Source of the DNA: Lacticaseibacillus zeae DSM 20178 = KCTC 3804
Lineage (GTDB): Bacteria > Bacillota > Bacilli > Lactobacillales > Lactobacillaceae
DNA length: 34,771 nt
Direction: 5' to 3'
Assembly (NCBI RefSeq): GCF_000260435.1
Contig: NZ_BACQ01000046.1
Location: forward strand, 1 to 34,771
Shown here: in pieces, positions 14,946 to 23,063 of the stretch
Numbering within the stretch: the stretch's first letter is position 1
Layout of the letters: every line of letters starts with the position of its first letter
Notes under the pieces: generated by a model
Told to the model about the DNA's origin: nothing
Database searches by the model: none
Seen by the model: only the letters and a program-made list of their open reading frames with translations
Translations under genes and position numbers: made by a program

Positions 14946-16470
14946 TGTGGACCACATCGATCAAGGTACCATCCCGATATTCGATCAACGCAACGACCTT
15001 GTCACCATACTTAATCGGTTCAGGCGTACCGGTAATCTTGTATGCCATTTCTTTAAGCGCTTCAATCGAAAATTGTGGCACTTTCAATTGCTTGAACATT
15101 TCAATCAAGTCTGGCCGGTCTGGGTTAATGGCCACACCGACTTCGGTGACTACGACATCAACGCTGGCACCTGGCGTCACAACGGTGTTGACATTTTCGA
15201 CAATTGTTGGAATCCGTCCTCGAACCAGCGGCGCGATGACCATACTCATTTTGCAGGCAGCACTTGTGTCACTGTGACCGCCTGATGCGCCGCGAATAAT
15301 GCCGTCAGAACCGGTAATGACGTTGACATTGAAATCAGTGTCGATTTCCAGCGCTGATAAAATCGCGATATCAAGCTGGTTAATCACCGCACCTTTGCTC
15401 AGTGGCGAAGCATACATATTGGCATCGATTTCGTAATGATCGGCATTGTCACCAAGCGAGACAGCTGAAGGATGGTCAAAGTCCTGGACATCGATGATCT
15501 TTTCAACGAGTCCTTCTTTCAGGAGATCAACCATGGAATTGGTAATCCCACCTAGTGCAAAGCTTGCTTTGATGTCTTGCTTCAGCATTGCTTCCCGCAA
15601 GAACCGGGCAACGGCAAGTGATGAGCCGCCTGTGCCGGTTTGGAAGGAAAAGCCATTTTTAAAGTAAGCCGACTTGGTAATCACTTCTGCGGCATATTCC
15701 GCAATTTTTAATTCTTTAGGATTCTTGGTGAAGCGGGTCGCCCCTTTGGCAATGCCGGTTGGGTCACCAATAGAATCAACCTGAACTACATAATCAACGT
15801 CGGTTTGCGGGATACTGATCGGCGTATTCGGGTAAGGGACCAGACTATCGGTAATAGCAACGACTTGATCGGCATATTTGGCATCAATCATGGCATAACC
15901 TAAGGAACCACAAGTTGCTTTTCCTTTAGTGCCATTGATGTTGCCGTATTCATCACTGCTTGGTGCGCCGAGGAAAGCCACGTCAATGTGAATATCGCCA
16001 CGCGCAATCGCCCGCGCCCGACCGCCATGGGACCGGATCACAACCGGATTTTCCATTATGCCACTGGAAATCGCGGCACCGACTTTATCACGCAAGCCAG
16101 AACTGGTGATGTTGGTGACAACGCCGTTTTTAATGTGGTCAATGAGCGGTTCGTGCACGTTGGCAATTGAACTTGGTGCGATTGAGAGATTCTTGATCCC
16201 CATTTTGGCAATTTCGGCCATGACCATGTTCATCACATAATCGCCTTCGCGAAAATGGTGATGGAATGAAATAGTCATGCCGTCTTTTAAGCCAGTGGCC
16301 ACAATGGCATCGTGAATCGAAGCAACCAATTTACTATGATCGGGCTTCACCGGCTTGATGTGCCGTGCATGTTCATCGTAAGGCTGAATATTGGCAAACT
16401 CGCCACCATAAACCCCATATTGATCGGCGTACGGTGCCGGGATCTCACGATTAAGCTTATTCTTGACCAT
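14938..16470 (-). CDS. citF: Citrate lyase alpha subunit (citrate:acetyl-ACP transferase)
   Basis: CitF swaps the acetyl group on the CitD thiol for citrate, the first half-reaction of the lyase complex. The 510-aa length is normal. Recognised by MTISFHHHFREGDYVMNMVM near residue 65, VRSHGGRARAIARGDIHIDVAFLGAPSSDEYGN, FSFQTGTGGSSLAVARFL and SGGHSDTSAACKMSMVIAPLVRGRIPTI, which belong to the CoA-transferase-like CitF family. The start ATG shares its A with the citE stop (TGATG), with GGAGG 7 bases upstream. The tight spacing fits fixed stoichiometry in the alpha/beta/gamma complex. Confidence 0.97.
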   Translation of the reverse strand: MVKNKLNREIPAPYADQYGVYGGEFANIQPYDEHARHIKPVKPDHSKLVASIHDAIVATGLKDGMTISFHHHFREGDYVMNMVMAEIAKMGIKNLSIAPSSIANVHEPLIDHIKNGVVTNITSSGLRDKVGAAISSGIMENPVVIRSHGGRARAIARGDIHIDVAFLGAPSSDEYGNINGTKGKATCGSLGYAMIDAKYADQVVAITDSLVPYPNTPISIPQTDVDYVVQVDSIGDPTGIAKGATRFTKNPKELKIAEYAAEVITKSAYFKNGFSFQTGTGGSSLAVARFLREAMLKQDIKASFALGGITNSMVDLLKEGLVEKIIDVQDFDHPSAVSLGDNADHYEIDANMYASPLSKGAVINQLDIAILSALEIDTDFNVNVITGSDGIIRGASGGHSDTSAACKMSMVIAPLVRGRIPTIVENVNTVVTPGASVDVVVTEVGVAINPDRPDLIEMFKQLKVPQFSIEALKEMAYKITGTPEPIKYGDKVVALIEYRDGTLIDVVHNV

Positions 16471-17348
16471 CAGTCTACCTCCATTCCTGATGCCTTAGCG
16501 AGCGCAATCGTATATTGGGCTCGTTCGACCACCGGTTTATCAACCATCTGACCATTGACAGAAACAACGCCGGCACCTTTAGCCTCGGCTTCTTTCAAAC
16601 CGGCGACAATTTCGCGGGCTTTTTGTACTTCAGCCAAAGCCGGAGCAAAGACACTGTTAATCACTGGAATTTGCCGCGGATTGATAACTGATTTGCCGTC
16701 AAAGCCGAGTTGCTTGATTAATTCGGTTTCATGCCGCAAGCCTTCTTCGTTGTCGACTTGCGTGTAAACCGTATCAATAGCAGAAATACCCGCTTCTCTG
16801 GCTGCGTGCAGAATATAGTTACGGGCAAAAGACAATTCCGCCCCATCGGCAGAACGGTGCGTGTGCTGGCTGGTTAAATAGTCTTCCGCACCAAGCGCAA
16901 TACCGATCATGCGTGACGACGCCTGCGCAATTTCGCGAGCATTCAAAACGCCTTCTGCGGATTCAATCGCAGCCATCATATGCGTGGTACCGACCTCAAT
17001 GCCATATTTTTCTTCAACCGCCGTAATTACGGCATCGACATCGCGAATATCCTGCGCGGTTTCCGTCTTCGGCAACCGAATCACATTAATGCCGCCAAGT
17101 ACCATCGCTTCGATATCCTGATCGCCGCCAGCATCAAGCGCATTGACCCGGACAACCGTTTCAACACTGCTATAGTCAAAAGTTTTCAAAGCTGAATACA
17201 CCAACATCCGAGCCGTATCTTTTTCTTTTAATGAAACGGCATCTTCAAGATCAAACATGATGGCATCCGCACCGTAAATGGGGGCATCGCGTAACATTCC
17301 CGGGTTAGCCCCTGGGACAAACATCATGGTTCTTCTTAATTTATCCAT
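16470..17348 (-). CDS. citE: Citrate lyase beta subunit (citryl-ACP lyase)
   Basis: Cleaves citryl-ACP to acetyl-ACP and oxaloacetate, a Mg-dependent TIM-barrel lyase. The 292-aa protein starts [19 protein letters not shown] and has [18 protein letters not shown] (metal/substrate acidic residues), [43 protein letters not shown] and [11 protein letters not shown], all CitE signatures. The ATG lies within the end of citD (13-base overlap), using GGAGGAGATC of the citD coding sequence as ribosome site. Nothing is broken. Confidence 0.97.
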   Translation of the reverse strand: MDKLRRTMMFVPGANPGMLRDAPIYGADAIMFDLEDAVSLKEKDTARMLVYSALKTFDYSSVETVVRVNALDAGGDQDIEAMVLGGINVIRLPKTETAQDIRDVDAVITAVEEKYGIEVGTTHMMAAIESAEGVLNAREIAQASSRMIGIALGAEDYLTSQHTHRSADGAELSFARNYILHAAREAGISAIDTVYTQVDNEEGLRHETELIKQLGFDGKSVINPRQIPVINSVFAPALAEVQKAREIVAGLKEAEAKGAGVVSVNGQMVDKPVVERAQYTIALAKASGMEVD

Positions 17349-17641
17349 GCGTTGATCTCCTCCCAGTCAAATGTCTTGTTATCCGCTGCACGGTAGGCTG
17401 CCGCAATGGTCCGTGCTTTGATGGTACAATCCAAAGCACCTTTGTCGTTTGCTTCTACCGCAACCCCTTCGATACCCAATTTTGTCAAAGTTGCTGCGAT
17501 CACGGCACGGATTTGCTCGCCAAACTGCTTTTCAACACTGCTCTGCAGTTGGATCGTGGTACCGCTGTCGGCAGGCGTCAGCGTGATTTGAATATCGCTT
17601 GACTCTAATGTCCCAGCCGTTGCGGGATGATTAATTTTCAT
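17336..17641 (-). CDS. citD: Citrate lyase gamma subunit (acyl carrier protein)
   Basis: The small carrier of the lyase complex, 101 aa, holding the phosphoribosyl-dephospho-CoA arm. [13 protein letters not shown] puts the acceptor serine at position 14, as in the Klebsiella protein. The remaining sequence ([43 protein letters not shown]) fits CitD over its full length. It overlaps citC by 11 bases and citE by 13. The thiol form of the arm is charged with acetate by CitC. Confidence 0.96.
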   Translation of the reverse strand: MKINHPATAGTLESSDIQITLTPADSGTTIQLQSSVEKQFGEQIRAVIAATLTKLGIEGVAVEANDKGALDCTIKARTIAAAYRAADNKTFDWEEINAWIN

Positions 17642-18635
17642 GAGTTGATCGCTCCTTTATTTCTGTATAAACCTCCGGATAAACCAGTTGTTCTACCGTG
17701 GCCCAGTCATGCTGTTTGATCGCGGCACGAACGCGGGTTGCACTGACAACCGAGCCGCCAATCGTCAAACGCGGCACCACGATTAATTCGATATCATCGG
17801 CAAAAGTCGCTGCCAACTGCTGATTATAAATCGCCGTGACTGGCGAAAGCGGTTCTTCACCAACGTATCGCCGGGTGATGCCAAGAATCGGGGCAATCCG
17901 CTGTTTAAAAAGCGCCGCGTCTAGTCCGGCTTGCGCGGTCGCAATCGCCGCATCTGCCCGATCCTTGAGAAAGTAACTTGGAAACGTGGTACTGGAGACC
18001 ATGTAGTCCTGTGTCGGCAAAACCACCACGTTCGGCCAACGTGCTGCCACTTTTTTGACCAAGGCCAGACGCTCTGTTGCCGTAAACATTGATCGTTCAG
18101 CTGACAAAACAAAAACGTAAACAACTGCATTGTTCTTTGCTGCTTGTTCAATTAAATAGGCATGGCCGCGGGTCACCGGATTCGCATTCATCACAATGGC
18201 CGCAACAGGCTTGCCAGATTGGCGAGATTCTCCCAGCAGCTTGGTATAGTCGGCAAAGTTAGGATAGCCCCGTTCCAATAAAACCACTGACTCGGTAGCA
18301 GCCAACTGTTTAAATCCTAGTGACTGGAAAAATTTCAGCGTGCTTGGCTTGGTATAAACAAAGCTATGCGTGATGGCTTCATCGTCCAGTCGATCGAGCA
18401 AGGCCTGAATAATTTGCGCCAACAGATTTTCATGTTGAGCTGTCGGTGAAATTGCCACTTCTTTGATAATATTGCCTGACAATGACCCCGTCGCCAGCAA
18501 ATCGTCTCCTTCAAAAATGCCAACTGTATAATCGACTTGGCGATCCGGAGTCAAGCCTGCATCAACCAGCAACGTCTGCCAGGCTTCAGCGGCCTGCGGG
18601 TTCAAATCGAACCAAATACGCTTCAACGTTGTCAT
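17631..18635 (-). CDS. citC: [Citrate (pro-3S)-lyase] ligase
   Basis: Activates citrate lyase by acetylating the CitD thiol with acetate and ATP. The 334-aa protein has an N-terminal GNAT-like domain ([52 protein letters not shown]) and a C-terminal nucleotidyltransferase domain with [20 protein letters not shown] (the TxGH motif), [11 protein letters not shown] and [11 protein letters not shown] start it at ATG 18633-18635, one base after the stop of the 47-aa membrane protein gene; upstream in-frame starts overlap that gene. No ribosome site is evident, so coupling is likely. Confidence 0.95.
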   Translation of the reverse strand: MTTLKRIWFDLNPQAAEAWQTLLVDAGLTPDRQVDYTVGIFEGDDLLATGSLSGNIIKEVAISPTAQHENLLAQIIQALLDRLDDEAITHSFVYTKPSTLKFFQSLGFKQLAATESVVLLERGYPNFADYTKLLGESRQSGKPVAAIVMNANPVTRGHAYLIEQAAKNNAVVYVFVLSAERSMFTATERLALVKKVAARWPNVVVLPTQDYMVSSTTFPSYFLKDRADAAIATAQAGLDAALFKQRIAPILGITRRYVGEEPLSPVTAIYNQQLAATFADDIELIVVPRLTIGGSVVSATRVRAAIKQHDWATVEQLVYPEVYTEIKERSTHEN

Positions 18636-18636
18636 T

Positions 18637-18780
18637 TTATTTTGCCGCTTTTTTGGCTGGCGCAAATTTCAACAATAGTTTGGCGACGAGGTAGATGATG
18701 AACAAAACAATAAACACGCCGCCCATACCTACCAGCATCAATTCACCAGCCTGTTCAACAGCAGTCGGATCAAATTTCAT
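18637..18780 (-). CDS. 47-aa single-span membrane protein, candidate Oad gamma-like subunit
   Basis: ATG at 18778-18780 has GGGAGG 8 bases upstream and opens a 47-aa frame ending at 18637, directly before citC. The protein is a short N-terminal stretch (KFDPTAVEQAGELMLV), one strong membrane span (GMGGVFIVLFIIYLVAKLLL) and a basic tail (KFAPAKKAAK). OadG, the gamma subunit of sodium-pumping oxaloacetate decarboxylases, is also a small protein with one N-terminal span in this kind of locus. The usual hydrophilic C-terminal region with zinc-binding histidines is missing. A stabiliser of the OadB-OadA/D/H assembly is the likeliest role; this is inference from place and topology. Confidence 0.75.
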   Translation of the reverse strand: MKFDPTAVEQAGELMLVGMGGVFIVLFIIYLVAKLLLKFAPAKKAAK

Positions 18781-18834
18781 AACGCAAAACCTCCCAAGGG
18801 TGTTCAGACTTCTCAACTGACAGGTGCATTGATG

Positions 18835-19959
18835 TTAAGCACCGAAGAATGACAGCAAGAGACCGCCAGCAATAACCGAACCGATTTGACCGGAAACATT
18901 GGCTCCAACGGCATACATCAATACAAAGTTCTGCGGATCTTCATCGGTCGCCATCTTCTGAATGACCCGGCTAGACATCGGAAAGGCCGAGATGCCGGCC
19001 GCGCCGATCATCGGGTTAATCTTTTCTTTGCGGAACAGGTTCAATAGCTTTGCGAAAAGGACGCCGCCGACAGAATCCATGATGAAGGCGAAAAGCCCAA
19101 ACGCAATGATCATCAATGTTTGAATATTCAGGAACTGATCTGCTTGTAATTTAACCGAAATCGTCAACCCTAACAGGATCGAGACGATGTTGACCAGTTC
19201 GTTTTGCGCGGTGTTAGACAATCGATCCAACACGCCACATTCCCTAAGCAGGTTACCGAACATCAGGAACCCTACTAATGGCAGGGAAATCGGAGCAATG
19301 AAACCAGCGATGATAGTGATGATAATCGGGAACAGAATTTTGGTTGTCTTGGAAACGCCTTCTGCGCGATAAGTCATCCAAATGCGCCGTTCATGCTTCG
19401 TCGTGACTGCTTTGATTGCCATCGGTTGAATGATCGGCACCAACGCCATGTACGAATACGCCGCCACCGTAATGGCCCCAAGTAAATTCGGTGCCAGTTG
19501 GTTAGAAACGAAAATGGATGTTGGGCCATCTGCTGCCCCGATGATCCCGATTGAGGCTGCTTCTTTAATATTGAAGCCGAAGAAAACAGCAACGAAGACA
19601 GTAGCAAAAATACCAAATTGGGCAGCCGCCCCGAAAAGTAACATAAATGGATTTTGTAACAACGGACCAAAGTCGATCATGGCGCCGATCCCAATGAAAA
19701 TCAGTAATGGGAAAAGTTCAGTGTTGATGCCGGCTTTGAACAGGACATCCAATACCCCTTCCGTCTTAGTGCCGCCAACAACTTGGGTTAAAACACCGGT
19801 TCCGGGGAAGTTCACCAAAATGGCGCCCAGTCCCATCGGAACCAATAATGTTGGTTCGTATTCTTTCTTAATACCCAGATACATCAAGAGCGCACCGATC
19901 AGCATCATCGCAATTTGGCCTAGCGTAATGGTCGTGATTCCGTGAATGAGCGCTTCCAT
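18835..19959 (-). CDS. oadB: Oxaloacetate decarboxylase beta subunit, membrane carboxybiotin decarboxylase
   Basis: Integral membrane subunit that decarboxylates carboxybiotin and, in studied homologues, exports Na+. The 374-aa protein has about nine or more hydrophobic spans. The key motif IGIIGAADGPTSIFVS carries Asp144, equivalent to the essential Asp203 of Klebsiella; GGVLFAKLLNLF and GAAGISAFPMSSRVIQKMA, with the conserved serine-arginine stretch, complete the signature. GAGGAGGG precedes the ATG at somewhat long spacing. It follows oadD by 26 bases. Decarboxylation at the membrane consumes a proton and helps raise internal pH during citrate use. Confidence 0.96.
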   Translation of the reverse strand: MEALIHGITTITLGQIAMMLIGALLMYLGIKKEYEPTLLVPMGLGAILVNFPGTGVLTQVVGGTKTEGVLDVLFKAGINTELFPLLIFIGIGAMIDFGPLLQNPFMLLFGAAAQFGIFATVFVAVFFGFNIKEAASIGIIGAADGPTSIFVSNQLAPNLLGAITVAAYSYMALVPIIQPMAIKAVTTKHERRIWMTYRAEGVSKTTKILFPIIITIIAGFIAPISLPLVGFLMFGNLLRECGVLDRLSNTAQNELVNIVSILLGLTISVKLQADQFLNIQTLMIIAFGLFAFIMDSVGGVLFAKLLNLFRKEKINPMIGAAGISAFPMSSRVIQKMATDEDPQNFVLMYAVGANVSGQIGSVIAGGLLLSFFGA

Positions 19960-19985
19960 ACCTTCACTTCCCTCCTCTTTATTTG

Positions 19986-20393
19986 TTAAATAATGCTGAT
20001 CAGTCCGTCACCAGAGTTCACGTTTTGATTGAGCGTTGCAATGATCTCGCCAACAGTACCAGCTTTAGGTGCCACAATTTCGTTTTCCATTTTCATGGCT
20101 TCGAGAATCATCAGTGGTTGGTTTTCGGTGACAGCATCACCGGCTTTAACCAGAATCTTAGTGACAGTGCCAGGCATTGGTGCCGTTACGACCTCACCCT
20201 CACCACTCGGGGCAGCCGATGCAGCAGGCGCCGGCGCTGGTTCAGGCGTTGGTGCCGCTGGTGCCGGTGCACTTGGCGCAGCTGGGGCAGCAGGTGCTGC
20301 TGGTGCGGCCGGTGCTGCTGGCGTACCGCCGATTTCTTCCATTTCGACCAGATAGGTTTTACCATCGATCGTGATCTTGAATTTTCTCAACAT
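19986..20393 (-). CDS. oadD: Biotin carrier subunit of oxaloacetate decarboxylase
   Basis: A 135-aa biotin acceptor. Residues 1-23 form a small N-terminal part (KFKITIDGKTYLVEMEEIGG), residues about 25-62 are an Ala/Pro linker with the repeated PAA unit, and the rest is a biotinyl domain with EAMKMEN; Lys101 is 34 residues from the C-terminus, as is normal. It carries CO2 between OadA and OadB. The flexible linker should let the biotin swing between the two sites. ATG lies 5 bases after the oadH stop. No biotin ligase gene is in the window, so it must be supplied from elsewhere. Confidence 0.96.
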   Translation of the reverse strand: MLRKFKITIDGKTYLVEMEEIGGTPAAPAAPAAPAAPAAPSAPAPAAPTPEPAPAPAASAAPSGEGEVVTAPMPGTVTKILVKAGDAVTENQPLMILEAMKMENEIVAPKAGTVGEIIATLNQNVNSGDGLISII

Positions 20394-20398
20394 CTTTT

Positions 20399-20728
20399 TC
20401 AGTCCACCTTTTTCTTAATTGACTTGACCACATAATGCCCATGACCATCCCCCGCCGCAATCGCGCTGGCAATCAAGCCAACCCGCTTGGCCTCGGGATT
20501 TTCAACATACAAATGTTTAAGCACAAGTTTGGCATCAGGCGCCGTGTCCGCAGTAACCGCGGCAGCGATTAAGCTGGCAGTCAGTTCATTCGCCGGATCA
20601 ACTTCCAGATAATTGGGTACTTCTTCCCATTCATCCGCCTGAGCTGCTTCATCAGCATTCACCGATTTAACCGGCGTCGATTCAATTGGCGTTTGCGGTT
20701 GTTTACGCCGATGCAACCATTTAAACAT
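20399..20728 (-). CDS. oadH: OadH-like subunit of oxaloacetate decarboxylase
   Basis: First gene of the oad-cit operon, 109 aa, soluble. ATG at 20726-20728 follows AGGGGGTG by 5 bases; an open frame further upstream only runs through intergenic repeats. A basic start (MFKWLHRRKQPQ) leads into an acidic linker and a C-terminal domain, ELTASLIAAAVTADTAPDAKLVLKHLYVENPEAKRVGLIASAIAAGDGHGHYVVKSIKK. In Enterococcus faecalis the gene in this same position encodes OadH, a subunit needed for OadA and OadD to associate. Assignment rests on gene order and size more than on motifs; the C-terminal half also resembles the hydrophobic-basic repeats of some Oad linker regions. Confidence 0.75.
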   Translation of the reverse strand: MFKWLHRRKQPQTPIESTPVKSVNADEAAQADEWEEVPNYLEVDPANELTASLIAAAVTADTAPDAKLVLKHLYVENPEAKRVGLIASAIAAGDGHGHYVVKSIKKKVD

Positions 20729-20740
20729 CTTTACACCCCC

Positions 20741-20977
20741 TAAGCGTGAGCCGATGCGGGTAGAAGCCGGAGTGTAAGCGGCCTTGGGCGTGATGGTCGG
20801 GCTTTGACCATTGCGACCAAGGTCCTTACATGCAGGCTTCTGCATCGGCGAACGCGTTAATGTAAGCGTGAGCCGGTGCGGGTAGAAGCCGGGTGTAAGT
20901 GGCCTTTGACGTGTTACGACGGAGCCCTTACAGGTAAGCTTCTGCACCAGCAAACGCGTTAATGTAAGCTTGAACCA
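20741..20977 (-). repeat. Two palindromic intergenic repeats in the oadH leader
   Basis: Same family as 6972-7275, opposite orientation. One full unit is 20741-20858, the next about 20859-20960 with remnants to 20977; both are bounded by AACGCGTT. In the first unit the nested pairs are GCCGATGC/GCATCGGC, AGAAGCC/GGCTTCT, TGTAAG/CTTACA, CCTTGG/CCAAGG and ATGGTC/GACCAT. The second keeps GCCGGTGC/GCACCAGC, AGAAGC/GCTTCT and TGTAAG/CTTACA. The block ends about 7 bases before the oadH ribosome site and would lie in the oad-cit leader RNA. At the unit junction 20860-20874, ATGTAAGCGTGAGCC resembles a CcpA cre site. Confidence 0.85.
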
Positions 20978-21048
20978 ACGTTGTTAAATGCCGAACCAAT
21001 CGTTATCGTCATGCATTTTCTGGTTCTCATCAACCTTATAATACGGGG

Positions 21049-21072
21049 AAAAGCCAATCACGATTGGCTTTT
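21049..21072 (-). terminator. Terminator after citH
   Basis: AAAAGCCAATC / GATTGGCTTTT, an 11-bp perfect stem with a two-base loop, 22 bases after the citH stop. Only four U follow within the stem, so readthrough into oadH is possible. No convincing separate oadH promoter was found in 20978-21048. Confidence 0.6.
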
Positions 21073-21094
21073 CGGTATCTTTTTGAATTGGTGC

Positions 21095-22444
21095 TTACTT
21101 TTGTGGTAGATAGAATGGTACGTGGCCGAAGAGCATAACGGTGACCACGAAGATGGCGAAAACGCCTAATGCGTATTTGCCGGCTTCGCGTTGCCACTTA
21201 CCCATGTCCAACCCGGTGAGCCGGAGCAGTAGGTAAATGAAGGCAACTAACGGTGAAAGCAAGTGGAATGCTTGTCCCATTAATGATGCTAAAGCCATCT
21301 GCATATTGGTAAAGCCATAGGCGCGTCCTGCAGTTGCCAGCACCGGCATAACGCCGAAGTAGAAGCCGTCGTTACTCAAGAAGAAGGTCCCTGGTGCAGA
21401 AATCAGCGCAATAACCAATCCCCAGAACCCAGCCATGGAACTTGGAATAATCGCGGTGAAACTCTTGGCAAGTGCTTCGGCCATCCCGGTTCCCTGGAAT
21501 AAGCCCATGAAGACCCCGGCAGCAAAGACCAGAATAACAACTTGCACGGCATCGCCGCCGTTAGCACCGATTCGCTTGCTTTGGTCGCCTAACTTAGGAT
21601 AGTTAGCCATCAATGCAATACAGGTACCAACCAAGAAGAGCAACAGCGGTGGCATCGCAATCGCCTTGATAAAGGAACTTGCCACCAACCAGGCAATAAG
21701 CACAATGGTCAGAATGCCGTTAAAAGCAAACATATTCGGACGGCGAATTTCGGAAACTTCAGGATCAACCACTGACGTCATCTCATCGATTTCTTCATCG
21801 GTTAATTCCCGAACACCCAAGCGTTTCCGTTCCGCGCGGCCCATGTGTGGCGCAACGTAGAAAACAACATAAGCCAAGGCCAGAATCATACCTGGCAATA
21901 AATACGTCAAAATATCGGCATCAACCTTCAAAACGGCCATGGCCCGGGCAGTTGGCCCGCCCCAAGGCAACAGGTTCATGATGGTATTTTGCAAAATAAT
22001 CAAAACACCGAGATTCATCATATTCATGTTGAGCTTCTTATAAATCGGAATAAATGCTGAGCAGCAGATCAAAGTCGTTGTGGTGCCATCCCCGTTAAGT
22101 GAAACTGCCATCGCAACAATCGCGGTTGCCATCAGCACTTTCATCGGGTCGCCTTTCGCGATCTTGATCATCCGGGCTGTAATCGGATCGAACAAACCGG
22201 CGTCGAGCATAATGGAAAAATACAGAATAGCGAATAAGAGCATGATCCCTGTGTTAGCGGTCGTTGTCAGACCCTTCAACACAAAATCGCCGATCGTCCC
22301 TTTCTTCGCCACGCCTGCCACCATCGCAATAATTGCAAACAGCAGCGGGATCATCACTAAAGAAGTGAATGGTGAGAGCTTCTTGGTCATGATGACGTAC
22401 ATGAAAACAATAATCATGGCGTAAGCAATGACGGTGAGTAACAT
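21095..22444 (-). CDS. citH: CitMHS-family citrate:metal symporter
   Basis: A 449-aa membrane transporter of about 12 spans that brings in citrate complexed with a divalent metal; in Lactobacillus casei the member of this locus was reported to prefer Ca-citrate. It shows the CitMHS features: opening LLTVIAYAMIIVFMYVIMTKKLSPF, the SLNGDGTTTTLICCSAFIPIYKKL loop, LPWGGPTARAMAVL, the central cytoplasmic loop with RAERKRLGVRELTDEEIDEM, and FFLSNDGFYFGVMPVLA. ATG at 22442-22444 follows AGAGGTTGGG. It is first in the citrate locus on the minus strand and probably controlled with it. Metal preference cannot be read from the sequence. Confidence 0.93.
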   Translation of the reverse strand: MLLTVIAYAMIIVFMYVIMTKKLSPFTSLVMIPLLFAIIAMVAGVAKKGTIGDFVLKGLTTTANTGIMLLFAILYFSIMLDAGLFDPITARMIKIAKGDPMKVLMATAIVAMAVSLNGDGTTTTLICCSAFIPIYKKLNMNMMNLGVLIILQNTIMNLLPWGGPTARAMAVLKVDADILTYLLPGMILALAYVVFYVAPHMGRAERKRLGVRELTDEEIDEMTSVVDPEVSEIRRPNMFAFNGILTIVLIAWLVASSFIKAIAMPPLLLFLVGTCIALMANYPKLGDQSKRIGANGGDAVQVVILVFAAGVFMGLFQGTGMAEALAKSFTAIIPSSMAGFWGLVIALISAPGTFFLSNDGFYFGVMPVLATAGRAYGFTNMQMALASLMGQAFHLLSPLVAFIYLLLRLTGLDMGKWQREAGKYALGVFAIFVVTVMLFGHVPFYLPQK

Positions 22445-22489
22445 AGTCCCAACCTCTTTTCATAAGTTTTTGTCGCTATCCACATGATA

Positions 22490-22505
22490 CGTGATTTCTG
22501 TCACG
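22490..22505 (-). promoter_or_regulatory. Inverted repeat in the citH upstream region
   Basis: CGTGA-TTTCTG-TCACG lies about 50 bases before citH, where the promoter should be; GTGACA with GGATAG 17 bases on, or TATCAT, are possible but weak promoter hexamers. CAATTG recurs at 22543, 22654, 22675 and 22693. The regulator CitR or CcpA could bind here; unproven. AAGAAAACGCCTTCA (22583-22597) is a loose cre match. Confidence 0.35.
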
Positions 22506-22573
22506 AAAAGGCCGATTTTGCTTCTTTAGAACACCAAAAGAACAATTGTACGGTTAAGGGGAATCTAAATTTT

Positions 22574-22630
22574 CAAAGAAAAAGAAAACGCCTTCATTGG
22601 CTTAAAATTCGGTTTTAAGTCAATGGAGGC
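22574..22630 (-). terminator. Terminator downstream of the 85-aa gene
   Basis: Minus-strand stem GCCTCCATTGACTTAAAA / TTTTAAGCCAATGAAGGC (two G-U/mismatch positions) followed by GTTTTCTTTTTCTTT. It is 100 bases past the stop of the gene ending at 22729 and before citH. Confidence 0.7.
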
Positions 22631-22653
22631 ATATTTTAATGATACGATGGGAA

Positions 22654-22729
22654 CAATTGAAAAAGAACATTTTTCAATTGATACTTATTTCACAATTGAC
22701 TAATACAGACGCGTTTTTCTGTGTTAGTC
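22654..22729. repeat. Two further hairpins before the terminator
   Basis: CAATTGAAAAA / TTTTTCAATTG (22654-22664 and 22670-22680) is perfect with a 5-base loop. GACTAATACAGA / TCTGTGTTAGTC (near 22697-22708 and 22718-22729) pairs along 12 bp with one G-U. Together with the terminator they make three successive hairpins in 140 bases. Confidence 0.6.
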
Positions 22730-22986
22730 TACCAATCCTGAAAGCGTTCGTCTTCCAACTTTTTCAACAGTTGGTGAAAGTTTTCCCGTGACGGAGCGTG
22801 GTCCAATGTTTCTTGTTGCAACTCATTAAACCGCTCTGCTAAGTAATATGCAGTGAGATAAAGCGTTAGTTTTCGTTTGACAATGGCTTCCGGATCTTTG
22901 TCGTCTGGAACTTGGTGTGATCCCACAACAAGATTGGCGAACTGTTTCGGATTTAACCGTAAATCATCAGGTGCATCAGCTTTCAT
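22729..22986 (-). CDS. Unknown small protein, 85 aa
   Basis: I do not recognise it. ATG at 22984-22986 lies after AAAAAAGGAGG with good spacing, and the product begins MKADAPDDLRLNPKQFANLVVG. It is soluble and predicted helical, with EAIVKRKLTLYLTAYYLAERFNELQQETLD and ENFHQLLKKLEDERFQDW as likely amphipathic helices. There is no signal peptide or cysteine. It follows the terminator of kptA, so it has its own promoter. The 3' side is the run of three hairpins. No partner can be proposed from context. Confidence 0.75.
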   Translation of the reverse strand: MKADAPDDLRLNPKQFANLVVGSHQVPDDKDPEAIVKRKLTLYLTAYYLAERFNELQQETLDHAPSRENFHQLLKKLEDERFQDW

Positions 22987-23024
22987 GATAGAACCTCCTT
23001 TTTTAAGTATGCCTAATACTAACA

Positions 23025-23063
23025 TAAAAAAACGAACGTTTCCGGCTAAAAGCAGGCGTTCGT
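23025..23063 (-). terminator. Terminator of kptA
   Basis: Minus-strand ACGAACG / CGTTCGT (23057-23063 and 23032-23038) followed by TTTTTTT, directly after the kptA stop codon. Confidence 0.75.

Noticed and set aside
20029-20355. Plus-strand Ala/Gly-rich open frames opposite oadD
   Set aside because: They are mirror frames of the GC-rich Ala/Pro linker of OadD and have no ribosome site.
20728-20953. Longer N-terminus for OadH
   Set aside because: The added residues would be translated from the intergenic repeats, and the AGGGGGTG site fits the ATG at 20728.
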